Source: Henricia sp. BOLD:AAB3569
Lineage: Eukaryota > Echinodermata > Asteroidea > Spinulosida > Echinasteridae
DNA: 64,000 nucleotides
Assembly: GCA_037783545.1 (NCBI GenBank)
Contig: JBBELK010000452.1
Coordinates: forward strand, 124,001 to 188,000
Reading direction: 5' to 3'
A program made the translations under genes and the position numbers. Numbering within the stretch: the stretch's first letter is position 1; each line of letters begins with the position of its first letter. Below the pieces are notes generated by a model. It worked only from the letters and a program-made list of their open reading frames with translations, ran no database searches and was not told the DNA's origin. Below, one piece after another: positions 1 through 10,307 of this stretch.

Positions 1-76
1 GAAAATTCCTTGATTTCCAAATTTGCCGGCATTTGGGACACACTTTGACCTAATTCCCGTCACAATCTGGGGTGAG
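1..76 (+). repeat. Partial monomer at left edge
   Basis: The 3' end of a monomer, beginning in the GAAAATTCC motif and ending GGGGTGAG just before the first full unit at 77. The array therefore continues to the left of the window. Confidence 0.97.
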
Positions 77-79
77 TCA
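73..79. promoter_or_regulatory. TGAGTCA, AP-1/Gcn4-type bZIP consensus match (once per monomer)
   Basis: TGAGTCA spans each monomer junction (GGGTGAGTCAACGG). I found it lost only at 6137-6143 and 16367-16373, where it reads CGAGTCA. TGAGTCA is the established consensus for AP-1 and Gcn4-like bZIP factors. Binding in this array is not shown by the sequence, and a chance 7-mer made abundant by repeat amplification is just as likely. Confidence 0.4.
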
Positions 80-129
80 ACGGCCGTACAAATGTACACC
101 AGCGCGGCGCAGGGTGTCCCAACAGCCAC

Positions 130-145
130 GGTTAGGGGAATAACC
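130..145. repeat. Short inverted repeat GGTTA/TAACC
   Basis: GGTTA at 130-134 and TAACC at 141-145 flank GGGGAA. In the GGTTATGGGA class (for example 1234-1249) the arms lengthen to six bases, GGTTAT and ATAACC, with a 4-base spacer GGGA. Confidence 0.7.
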
Positions 146-211
146 ACGCAGCTGAGCTCCGTTTTCCCTGAACTCTGAAATTTCTCCGTCATTTCCCAGC
201 GAAAATCTGTC

Positions 212-261
212 AATTTTGCATGACAAGTGCGGAATATATACAGTTTGGAGCATGCAAAATT
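212..261. repeat. 11-bp inverted repeat (first of about 230)
   Basis: AATTTTGCATG at 212-222 and CATGCAAAATT at 251-261 are perfect reverse complements separated by 28 bp that contain AATATATACAG. The arrangement is present in nearly every monomer. It could extrude as a cruciform or form a hairpin in a transcript. Variants hit individual arms: GCACAATTT, GCAACATTT, GCAAATTTG and GTCAAATTT. Function is unknown. Confidence 0.85.
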
Positions 262-270
262 TGAAGTTGG

Positions 271-293
271 TTGGAAAATTCCTTGATTTCCAA
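271..293. repeat. 7-bp inverted repeat TTGGAAA/TTTCCAA
   Basis: TTGGAAA at 271-277 and TTTCCAA at 287-293 with a 9-bp spacer, repeated in each monomer. The common GGTAAATTCC variant breaks the left arm. Confidence 0.75.
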
Positions 294-895
294 ATTTGCC
301 GGCATTTGGGACACACTTTGACCTAATTCCCGTCACAATCTGGGGTGAGTCAACGGCCGTACAAATGTACACCAGCGCGGCGCAGGGTGTCCCAACAGCC
401 ACGGTTAGGGGAATAACCACGCAACTGAGCTCCGTTTTCCCTGAACTCTGAAATTTCTCCGTCATTTCCCAGCGAAAATCTGTCAATTTTGCATGACAAG
501 TGCGGAATATATACAGTTTGGAGCATGCAAAATTTGAAGTTGGTTGGAAAATTCCTTGATTTCCAAATTTGCCGGCATTTGGGACACACTTTGACCTAAT
601 TCCCGTCACAATCTGGGGTGAGTCAACGGCCGTACAAATGTACACCAGCGCGGCGCAGGGTGTCCCAACAGCCACGGTTAGGGAAATAACCACGCAGCCG
701 AGCTCCGTTTTCCCTAAACTCTGAAATTTCTCCGTCATTTCCCAGCGAAAATCTGTCAATTTTGCATGACAAGTGCGGAATATATACAGTTTGGAGCATG
801 CAAAATTTGAAGTTGGTTGGAAAATTCCTTGATTTCCAAATTTGCCGGCATTTGGGACACACTTTGACCTAATTCCCGTCACAATCTGGGGTGAG

Positions 896-1174
896 TCAAC
901 GGCCGTACAAATGCACACCAGCGCGGCGCATGCGCAGGGTGTCCTAACAGCCACGGTTAGGGGAATAACCACGCAGCCGAGCTCCGTTTTCCCTAAACTC
1001 TGAAATTTCTCCGTCATTTCCCAGCGAAAATCTGTCAATTTTGCATGACAAGTGCGGAATATATACAGTTTGGAGCATGCAAAATTTGAAGTTGGTTGGA
1101 AAATTCCTTGATTTCCAAATTTGTCGGCATTTGGGACACACTTTGACCTAATTCCCGTCACAATCTGGGGTGAG
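896..1174 (+). repeat. Example 279-bp monomer with TGCACACC variant
   Basis: First 279-bp unit in the window. It differs from 273-bp units by the 6-bp insertion that creates GCGCATGCGC at 926-935. The TGCACACC variant marks a monomer lineage also seen at 1727, 2558, 10581, 14164, 31571, 34316, 36235, 38161, 39271, 39823, 41212, 41491, 42607 and further right. Confidence 0.92.
926..935. repeat. Perfect 10-bp palindrome GCGCATGCGC at the 6-bp indel
   Basis: Present in 279-bp units only. The 273-bp units read GCGCAGGG where 279-bp units read GCGCATGCGCAGGG, so the two length classes differ by one 6-base unit within two GCGCA direct repeats. Slippage or recombination at the short repeat is the simplest explanation. 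CATACGC (42049 type), CATGCAC (30200, 59785) and GTGCATGCG (41212) break the symmetry. Confidence 0.9.
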
Positions 1175-3394
1175 TCAACGGCCGTACAAATGTACACCAG
1201 CGCGGCGCATGCGCAGGGTGTCCCAACAGCCACGGTTATGGGAATAACCACGCAGCCGAGCTCCGTTTTCCCTAAACTCTGAAATTTCTCCGTCATTTCC
1301 CAGCGAAAATCTGTCAATTTTGCATGACAAGTGCGGAATATATACAGTTTGGAGCATGCAAAATTTGAAGTTGGTTGGAAAATTCCTTGATTTCCAAATT
1401 TGCCGGTATTTGGGACACACTTTGACCTAATTCCCGTCACAATCTGGGGTGAGTCAACGGCCGTACAAATGTACACCAGCGCGGCGCAGGGTGTCCCAAC
1501 AGCCACGGTTAGGGAAATAACCACGCAGCCGAGCTCCGTTTTCCCTAAACTCTGAAATTTCTCCGTCATTTCCCAGCGAAAATCTGTCAATTTTGCATGA
1601 CAAGTGCGGAATATGTACAGTTTGGAGCATGCAAAATTTGAAGTTGGTTGGAAAATTCCTTGATTTCCAAATTTGCCGGCATTTGGGACACACTTTGACC
1701 TAATTCCCGTCACAATCTGGGGTGAGTCAACGGCCGTACAAATGCACACCAGCGCGGCGCATGCGCAGGGTGTCATAACAGCCACGGTTAGGGGAATAAC
1801 CACGCAGCCGAGCTCCGTTTTCCCTAAACTCTGAAATTTCTCCGTCATTTCCCAGCGAAAATCTGTCAATTTTGCATGACAAGTGCGGAATATATACAGT
1901 TTGGAGCATGCAAAATTTGAAGTTGGTTGGAAAATTCCTTGATTTCCAAATTTGCCGGCATTTGGGACACACTTTGACCTAATTCCCGTCACAATCTGGG
2001 GTGAGTCAACGGCCGTACAAATGTACACCAGCGCGGCGCATGCGCAGGGTGTCCCAACAGCCACGGTTATGGGAATAACCACGCAGCCGAGCTCCGTTTT
2101 CCCTAAACTCTGAAATTTCTCCGTCATTTCCCAGCGAAAATCTGTCAATTTTGCATGACAAGTGCGGAATATATACAGTTTGGAGCATGCAAAATTTGAA
2201 GTTGGTTGGAAAATTCCTTGATTTCCAAATTTGCCGGTATTTGGGACACACTTTGACCTAATTCCCGTCACAATCTGGGGTGAGTCAACGGCCGTACAAA
2301 TGTACACCAGCGCGGCGCAGGGTGTCCCAACAGCCACGGTTAGGGAAATAACCACGCAGCCGAGCTCCGTTTTCCCTAAACTCTGAAATTTCTCCGTCAT
2401 TTCCCAGCGAAAATCTGTCAATTTTGCATGACAAGTGCGGAATATATACAGTTTGGAGCATGCCAAATTTGAAGTTGGTTGGAAAATTCCTTGATTTCCA
2501 AATTTGCCGGCATTTGGGACACACTTTGACCTAATTCCCGTCACAATCTGGGGTGAGTCAACGGCCGTACAAATGCACACCAGCGCGGCGCATGCGCAGG
2601 GTGTCCTAACAGCCACGGTTAGGGGAATAACCACGCAGCCGAGCTCCGTTTTCCCTAAACTCTGAAATTTCTCCGTCATTTCCCAGCGAAAATCTGTCAA
2701 TTTTGCATGACAAGTGCGGAATATATACAGTTTGGAGCATGCAAAATTTGAAGTTGGTTGGTAAATTCCTTGATTTCCAAATTTGCCGGCATTTGGGACA
2801 CACTTTGACCTAATTCCCGTCACAATCTGGGGTGAGTCAACGGCCGTACAAATGTACACCAGCGCGGCGCATGCGCAGGGTGTCCCAACAGCCACGGTTA
2901 GGGGAATAACCACGCAGCCGAGCTCCGTTTTCCCTAAACTCTGAAATTTCTCCGTCATTTCCCAGCGAAAATCTGTCAATTTTGCATGACAAGTGCGGAA
3001 TATATACAGTTTGGAGCATGCAAAATTTGAAGTTGGTTGGTAAATTCCTTGATTTCCAAATTTGCCGGCATTTGGGACACACTTTGACCTAATTCCCGTC
3101 ACAATCTGGGGTGAGTCAACGGCCGTACAAATGTACACCAGCGCGGCGCATGCGCAGGGTGTCCCAACAGCCACGGTTATGGGAATAACCACGCCGCCGA
3201 GCTCCGTTTTCCCTAAACTCTGAAATTTCTCCGTCATTTCCCAGCGAAAATCTGTCAATTTTGCATGACAAGTGCGGAATATATACAGTTTGGAGCATGC
3301 AAAATTTGAAGTTGGTTGGAAAATTCCTTGATTTCCAAATTTGCCGGCATTTGGGACACACTTTGACCTAATTCCCGTCACAATCTGGGGTGAG

Positions 3395-3939
3395 TCAACG
3401 GCCGTACAAATGTACACCAGCGCGGCGCGGGGTGTCCCAACAGCCACGGTTAGGGGAATAACCATGCAGCCGAGCTCCGTTTTCCCTAAACTCTGAAATT
3501 TTTCCGTCATTTCCCAGCGAAAATCTGTCAATTTTGCATGACAAGTGCGGAATATATACAGTTTGGAGCATGCAAAATTTGAAGTTGGTTGGAAAATTCC
3601 TTGATTTCCAAATTTGCCGGCATTTGAGACACACTTTGACCTAATTCCCGTCACAATCTGGGGTGAGTCAACGGCCGTACAAATGTACACCAGCGCCGCG
3701 CAGGGTGTCCCAACAGCCACGGTTAGGGGAATAACCACGAAGCCGAGCTCCGTTTTCCCTAAACTCTGAAATTTCTCCGTATTTCCCAGCGAAAATCTGT
3801 CAAATTTGCATGACAAGTGCGGAATATATACAGTTTGGAGCATGCAAAATTTGAAGTTGGTTGGAAAATTCCTTGATTTCCAAATTTGCCGGCATTTGGG
3901 ACACACTTTGACCTAATTCCCGTCACAATCTGGGGTGAG
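3395..3939 (+). repeat. 545-bp dimer HOR element, copy 1 of 5
   Basis: A 273-bp unit (GGCGCGGGG, TTTCCGTC, TTGAGACAC) followed by a 272-bp unit (GCCGCGCAGG, GAAGCCGAG, CCGTATTT, GTCAAATTT). The same 545-bp dimer recurs at 5050, 11418, 12521 and 14722. The copy at 5050 lacks the TTTCCGTC and GTCAAATTT variants. Confidence 0.9.
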
Positions 3940-5049
3940 TCAACGGCCGTACAAATGTACACCAGCGCGGCGCATGCGCAGGGTGTCCCAACAGCCACGG
4001 TTAGGGGAATAACCACGCAGCCGAGCTCCGTTTTCCCTAAACTCTGAAATTTCTCCGTCATTTCCCAGCGAAAATCTGTCAATTTTGCATGACAAGTGCG
4101 GAATATATACAGTTTGGAGCATGCAAAATTTGAAGTTGGTTGGAAAATTCCTTGATTTCCAAATTTGCCGGCATTTGGGACACACTTTGACCTAATTCCC
4201 GTCACAATCTGGGGTGAGTCAACGGCCGTACAAATGTACACCAGCGCGGCGCATGCGCAGGGTGTCCCAACAGCCACGGTTAGGGGAATAACCACGCAGC
4301 CGAGCTCCGTTTTCCCTAAACTCTGAAATTTCTCCGTCATTTCCCAGCGAAAATCTGTCAATTTTGCATGACAAGTGCGGAATATATACAGTTTGGAGCA
4401 TGCAAAATTTGAAGTTGGTTGGTAAATTCCTTGATTTCCAAATTTGCCGGCATTTGGGACACACTTTGACCTAATTCCCGTCACAATCTGGGGTGAGTCA
4501 ACGGCCGTACAAATGTACACCAGCGCGGCGCATGCGCAGGGTGTCCCAACAGCCACGGTTATGGGAATAACCACGCCGCCGAGCTCCGTTTTCCCTAAAC
4601 TCTGAAATTTCTCCGTCATTTCCCAGCGAAAATCTGTCAATTTTGCATGACAAGTGCGGAATATATACAGTTTGGAGCATGCAAAATTTGAAGTTGGTTG
4701 GAAAATTCCTTGATTTCCAAATTTGCCGGCATTTGAGACACACTTTGACCTAATTCCCGTCACAATCTGGGGTGAGTCAACGGCCGTACAAATGTACACC
4801 AGCGCCGCGCAGGGTGTCCCAACAGCCACGGTTAGGGGAATTACCACGAAGCCGAGCTCCGTTTTCCCTAAACTCTGAAATTTCTCCGTCATTTCCCAGC
4901 GAAAATCTGTCAATTTTGCATGACAAGTGCGGAATATATACAGTTTGGAGCATGCAAAATTTAAAGTTGGTTGGTAAATTCCTTGATTTCCAAATTTGCC
5001 GGCATTTGGGACACACTTTGACCTAATTCCCGTCACAATCTGGGGTGAG

Positions 5050-5594
5050 TCAACGGCCGTACAAATGTACACCAGCGCGGCGCGGGGTGTCCCAACAGCC
5101 ACGGTTAGGGGAATAACCACGCAGCCGAGCTCCGTTTTCCCTAAACTCTGAAATTTCTCCGTCATTTCCCAGCGAAAATCTGTCAATTTTGCATGACAAG
5201 TGCGGAATATATACAGTTTGGAGCATGCAAAATTTGAAGTTGGTTGGAAAATTCCTTGATTTCCAAATTTGCCGGCATTTGAGACACACTTTGACCTAAT
5301 TCCCGTCACAATCTGGGGTGAGTCAACGGCCGTACAAATGTACACCAGCGCCGCGCAGGGTGTCCCAACAGCCACGGTTAGGGGAATAACCACGAAGCCG
5401 AGCTCCGTTTTCCCTAAACTCTGAAATTTCTCCGTATTTCCCAGCGAAAATCTGTCAATTTTGCATGACAAGTGCGGAATATATACAGTTTGGAGCATGC
5501 AAAATTTGAAGTTGGTTGGAAAATTCCTTGATTTCCAAATTTGCCGGCATTTGGGACACACTTTGACCTAATTCCCGTCACAATCTGGGGTGAG
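5050..5594 (+). repeat. 545-bp dimer HOR element, copy 2 of 5
   Basis: GGCGCGGGG unit plus the 272-bp GCCGCGCAGG unit with the CCGTATTT deletion. It has CTCCGTC and GTCAATTTT where the other four copies have TTTCCGTC and GTCAAATTT, so it is the most divergent of the five. Confidence 0.88.
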
Positions 5595-6140
5595 TCAACG
5601 GCCGTACAAATGTACACCAGCGCGGCGCAGGGTGTCCCAACAGCCACGGTTAGGGGAATAACCACGCAGCTGAGCTCCGTTTTCCCTGAACTCTGAAATT
5701 TCTCCATCATTTCCCAGCGAAAATCTGTCAATTTTGCATGACAAGTGCGGAATATATACAGTTTGGAGCATGCAAAATTTGAAGTTGGTTGGAAAATTCC
5801 TTGATTTCCAAATTTGCCGGCATTTGGGACACACTTTGACCTAATTCCCGTCACAATCTGGGGTGAGTCAACGGCCGTACAAATGTACACCAGCGCGGCG
5901 CAGGGTGTCCCAACAGCCACGGTTAGGGAAATAACCACGCAGCCGAGCTCCGTTTTCCCTAAACTCTGAAATTTCTCCGTAATTTCCCAGCGAAAATCTG
6001 TCAATTTTGCATGACAAGTGCGGAATATATACAGTTTGGAGCATGCAAAATTTGAAGTTGGTTGGAAAATTCCTTGATTTCCAAATTTGCCGGCATTTGG
6101 GACACACTTTGACCTAATTCCCGTCACAATCTGGGGCGAG
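5595..6140 (+). repeat. Pair: CTGAG unit plus GGGAAA unit
   Basis: A CTGAG/CCTGAAC unit (private CTCCATCATTT) followed by a GGTTAGGGAAA unit (private CCGTAATTT). The last bases read GGGGCGAG instead of GGGGTGAG, which removes one TGAGTCA site. The same change occurs at the start of the distant copy at 16371. Confidence 0.9.
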
Positions 6141-7529
6141 TCAACGGCCGTACAAATGTACACCAGCGCGGCGCATGCGCAGGGTGTCCCAACAGCCACG
6201 GTTAGGGGAATAACCACGCAGCCAAGCTCCGTTTTCCCTAAACTCTGAAATTTCTCCGTCATTTCCCAGCGAAAATCTGTCAATTTTGCATGACAAGTGC
6301 GGAATATATACAGTTTGGAGCATGCAAAATTTGAAGTTGGTTGGAAAATTCCTTGATTTCCAAATTTGCCGGCATTTGGGACACACTTTGACCTAATTCC
6401 CGTCTCAATCTGGAGTGAGTCAACGGCCGTACAAATGTACACCAGCGCGGCGCAGGGTGTCCCAACAGCCACGGTTAGGGGAATAACCACGCAGCCGAGC
6501 TCCGTTTTCCCTAAACTCTGACATTTCTCCGTCATTTCCCAGCGAAAATCTGTCAATTTTGCATGACAAGTGCGGAATATATACAGTTTGGAGCATGCAA
6601 AATTTGAAGTTGGTTGGAAAATTCCTTGATTTCCAAATTTGCCGGCATTTGGGACACACTTTGACCTAATTCCCGTCACAATCTGGGGTGAGTCAACGGC
6701 CGTACAAATGTACACCAGCGCGGCGCATGCGCAGGGTGTCCCAACAGCCACGGTTAGGGGAATAACCACGCAGCCGAGCTCCGTTTTCCCTAAACTCTGA
6801 AATTTCTCCGTCATTTCCCAGCGAAAATCTGTCAATTTTGCATGACAAGTGCGGAATATATCCAGTTTGGAGCATGCAAAATTTGAAGTTGGTTGGAAAA
6901 TTCCTTGATTTCCAAATTTGCCGGCATTTGGGACACACTTTGACCTAATTCCCGTCACAATCTGGGGTGAGTCAACGGCCGTACAAATGTACACCAGCGC
7001 GGCGCATGCGCAGGGTGTCCCAACAGCCACGGTTAGGGGAATAACCACGCAGCCGAGCTCCGTTTTCCCTAAACTCTGAAATTTCTCCGTCATTTCCCAG
7101 CGAAAATCTGTCAATTTTGCATGACAAGTGCGGAATATATACAGTTTGGAGCATGCAAAATTTGAAGTTGGTTGGTAAATTCCTTGATTTCCAAATTTGC
7201 CGGCATTTGGGACACACTTTGACCTAATTCCCGTCACAATCTGGGGTGAGTCAACGGCCGTACAAATGTACACCAGCGCGGCGCATGCGCAGGGTGTCCC
7301 AACATCCACGGTTATGGGAATAACCACGCAGCCAAGCTCCGTTTTCCCTAAACTCTGAAATTTCTCCGTCATTTCCCAGCGAAAATCTGTCAATTTTGCA
7401 TGACAAGTGCGGAATATATACAGTTTTGAGCATGCAAAATTTGAAGTTGGTTGGAAAATTCCTTGATTTCCAAATTTGCCGGCATTTGGGACACACTTTG
7501 ACCTAATTCCCGTCTCAATCTGGAGTGAG
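6141..7529 (+). repeat. Five-monomer segment duplicated at 16371 (offset 10230 bp)
   Basis: Units at 6141 (GCCAAGCTCC), 6420 (preceded by TCTCAATCTGGAG; CTGACATTT), 6693 (TATATCCAG), 6972 (GGTAAATTCC) and 7251 (ACATCCACGG, GTTATGGG, GTTTTGAGC). All five recur in the same order at 16371, 16650, 16923, 17202 and 17481, and I saw no base differences by eye. The match ends near 7513, where this copy has TCTCAATCTGGAG and the distant copy has TCACAATCTGGGG. The last four units (6420-7529, 1110 bp) are also the first copy of the HOR that continues at 7530. Confidence 0.92.
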
Positions 7530-8918
7530 TCAACGGCCGTTCAAATGTACACCAGCGCGGCGCAGGGTGTCCCAACAGCCACGGTTAGGGGAATAACCAC
7601 GCAGCCGAGCTCCGTTTTCCCTAAACTCTGACATTTCTCCGTCATTTCCCAGCGAAAATCTGTCAATTTTGCATGACAAGTGCGGAATATATACAGTTTG
7701 GAGCATGCAAAATTTGAAGTTGGTTGGAAAATTCCTTGATTTCCAAATTTGCCGGCATTTGGGACACACTTTGACCTAATTCCCGTCACAATCTGGGGTG
7801 AGTCAACGGCCGTACAAATGTACACCAGCGCGGCGCATGCGCAGGGTGTCCCAACAGCCACGGTTAGGGGAATAACCACGCAGCCGAGCTCCGTTTTCCC
7901 TAAACTCTGAAATTTCTCCGTCATTTCCCAGCGAAAATCTGTCAATTTTGCATGACAAGTGCGGAATATATCCAGTTTGGAGCATGCAAAATTTGAAGTT
8001 GGTTGGAAAATTCCTTGATTTCCAAATTTGCCGGCATTTGGGACACACTTTGACCTAATTCCCGTCACAATCTGGGGTGAGTCAACGGCCGTACAAATGT
8101 ACACCAGCGCGGCGCATGCGCAGGGTGTCCCAACAGCCACGGTTAGGGGAATAACCACGCAGCCGAGCTCCGTTTTCCCTAAACTCTGAAATTTCTCCGT
8201 CATTTCCCAGCGAAAATCTGTCAATTTTGCATGACAAGTGCGGAATATATCCAGTTTGGAGCATGCAAAATTTGAAGTTGGTTGGAAAATTCCTTGATTT
8301 CCAAATTTGCCGGCATTTGGGACACACTTTGACCTAATTCCCGTCACAATCTGGGGTGAGTCAACGGCCGTACAAATGTACACCAGCGCGGCGCATGCGC
8401 AGGGTGTCCCAACAGCCACGGTTAGGGGAATAACCACGCAGCCGAGCTCCGTTTTCCCTAAACTCTGAAATTTCTCCGTCATTTCCCAGCGAAAATCTGT
8501 CAATTTTGCATGACAAGTGCGGAATATATACAGTTTGGAGCATGCAAAATTTGAAGTTGGTTGGTAAATTCCTTGATTTCCAAATTTGCCGGCATTTGGG
8601 ACACACTTTGACCTAATTCCCGTCACAATCTGGGGTGAGTCAACGGCCGTACAAATGTACACCAGCGCGGCGCATGCGCAGGGTGTCCCAACATCCACGG
8701 TTATGGGAATAACCACGCAGCCAAGCTCCGTTTTCCCTAAACTCTGAAATTTCTCCGTCATTTCCCAGCGAAAATCTGTCAATTTTGCATGACAAGTGCG
8801 GAATATATACAGTTTTGAGCATGCAAAATTTGAAGTTGGTTGGAAAATTCCTTGATTTCCAAATTTGCCGGCATTTGGGACACACTTTGACCTAATTCCC
8901 GTCTCAATCTGGAGTGAG
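7530..8918 (+). repeat. 5-mer HOR, 1389 bp, copy A
   Basis: Order: a 273-bp GCCGTTCAAATG/CTGACATTT unit, two TATATCCAG units (7803, 8082), one GGTAAATTCC unit (8361), then the ACATCCACGG/GTTTTGAGC unit (8640). Compared with the 4-mer at 6420 it has an extra TATATCCAG unit. Confidence 0.93.
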
Positions 8919-10307
8919 TCAACGGCCGTTCAAATGTACACCAGCGCGGCGCAGGGTGTCCCAACAGCCACGGTTAGGGGAATAACCACGCAGCCGAGCT
9001 CCGTTTTCCCTAAACTCTGACATTTCTCCGTCATTTCCCAGCGAAAATCTGTCAATTTTGCATGACAAGTGCGGAATATATACAGTTTGGAGCATGCAAA
9101 ATTTGAAGTTGGTTGGAAAATTCCTTGATTTCCAAATTTGCCGGCATTTGGGACACACTTTGACCTAATTCCCGTCACAATCTGGGGTGAGTCAACGGCC
9201 GTACAAATGTACACCAGCGCGGCGCATGCGCAGGGTGTCCCAACAGCCACGGTTAGGGGAATAACCACGCAGCCGAGCTCCGTTTTCCCTAAACTCTGAA
9301 ATTTCTCCGTCATTTCCCAGCGAAAATCTGTCAATTTTGCATGACAAGTGCGGAATATATCCAGTTTGGAGCATGCAAAATTTGAAGTTGGTTGGAAAAT
9401 TCCTTGATTTCCAAATTTGCCGGCATTTGGGACACACTTTGACCTAATTCCCGTCACAATCTGGGGTGAGTCAACGGCCGTACAAATGTACACCAGCGCG
9501 GCGCATGCGCAGGGTGTCCCAACAGCCACGGTTAGGGGAATAACCACGCAGCCGAGCTCCGTTTTCCCTAAACTCTGAAATTTCTCCGTCATTTCCCAGC
9601 GAAAATCTGTCAATTTTGCATGACAAGTGCGGAATATATACAGTTTGGAGCATGCAAAATTTGAAGTTGGTTGGTAAATTCCTTGATTTCCAAATTTGCC
9701 GGCATTTGGGACACACTTTGACCTAATTCCCGTCACAATCTGGGGTGAGTCAACGGCCGTACAAATGTACACCAGCGCGGCGCATGCGCAGGGTGTCCCA
9801 ACAGCCACGGTTAGGGGAATAACCACGCAGCCGAGCTCCGTTTTCCCTAAACTCTGAAATTTCTCCGTCATTTCCCAGCGAAAATCTGTCAATTTTGCAT
9901 GACAAGTGCGGAATATATACAGTTTGGAGCATGCAAAATTTGAAGTTGGTTGGTAAATTCCTTGATTTCCAAATTTGCCGGCATTTGGGACACACTTTGA
10001 CCTAATTCCCGTCACAATCTGGGGTGAGTCAACGGCCGTACAAATGTACACCAGCGCGGCGCATGCGCAGGGTGTCCCAACATCCACGGTTATGGGAATA
10101 ACCACGCAGCCAAGCTCCGTTTTCCCTAAACTCTGAAATTTCTCCGTCATTTCCCAGCGAAAATCTGTCAATTTTGCATGACAAGTGCGGAATATATACA
10201 GTTTTGAGCATGCAAAATTTGAAGTTGGTTGGAAAATTCCTTGATTTCCAAATTTGCCGGCATTTGGGACACACTTTGACCTAATTCCCGTCTCAATCTG
10301 GAGTGAG
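8919..10307 (+). repeat. 5-mer HOR, 1389 bp, copy B
   Basis: Same length and end units as the copy at 7530, but the extra unit is of a different type: one TATATCCAG unit (9192) and two GGTAAATTCC units (9471, 9750). The two 1389-bp copies therefore reached equal length by duplication of different monomers of the ancestral 4-mer. Confidence 0.93.

Larger units (their letters stand above)
77..622 (+). repeat. Pair of 273-bp monomers (CTGAG/CCTGAAC type)
   Basis: Two consecutive 273-bp units share the variants CTGAGCTCC and CCTGAACTC. The second has a private change (GCAACTGAG in place of GCAGCTGAG). The same monomer type recurs at 5595, 19695, 25233, 29097, 30752, 31025, 32680, 33770, 35690 and 37616, usually next to a GGTTAGGGAAA-type 273-bp unit in the left and middle of the array. 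Confidence 0.93.
623..3115 (+). repeat. Trimer HOR, 831 bp x 3
   Basis: Three successive 831-bp copies start at 623, 1454 and 2285. Each is a 273-bp GGTTAGGGAAA unit, then a 279-bp unit with TGCACACC and an altered GTCC (GTCCTAAC or GTCATAAC), then another 279-bp unit. The third unit has GGTTATGGGA and CCGGTATTT in copies 1 and 2. In copy 3 it is instead a GGTAAATTCC unit, and the GGTTATGGGA type follows one unit later at 3116. Copy 3 therefore looks like a recombinant or has gained one inserted unit. Confidence 0.9.
3116..5594 (+). repeat. Mosaic block with 545-bp dimers and two GCCGCCGAG units
   Basis: Nine monomers. GCCGCCGAG-type units at 3116 and 4498 each lead a run that includes a dimer of a GGCGCGGGG unit and a GCCGCGCAGG unit. 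The second unit of each dimer (3668, 5323) is 272 bp because CCGTCATTT has become CCGTATTT. Units at 4219 and 4777 carry GGTAAATTCC. The left part matches 10581-12241 at a constant offset of 8023 bp. Confidence 0.88.

Noticed and set aside
131-140. Telomere-like TTAGGG in GGTTAGGGG
   Set aside because: One hexamer per monomer, never in tandem, and changed to TTATGGG in many units. It is a chance occurrence.
231-242. TATA-like GGAATATATACAG as a promoter in each unit
   Set aside because: A single AT-rich string without an associated initiator, a consistent downstream frame or another supporting signal.
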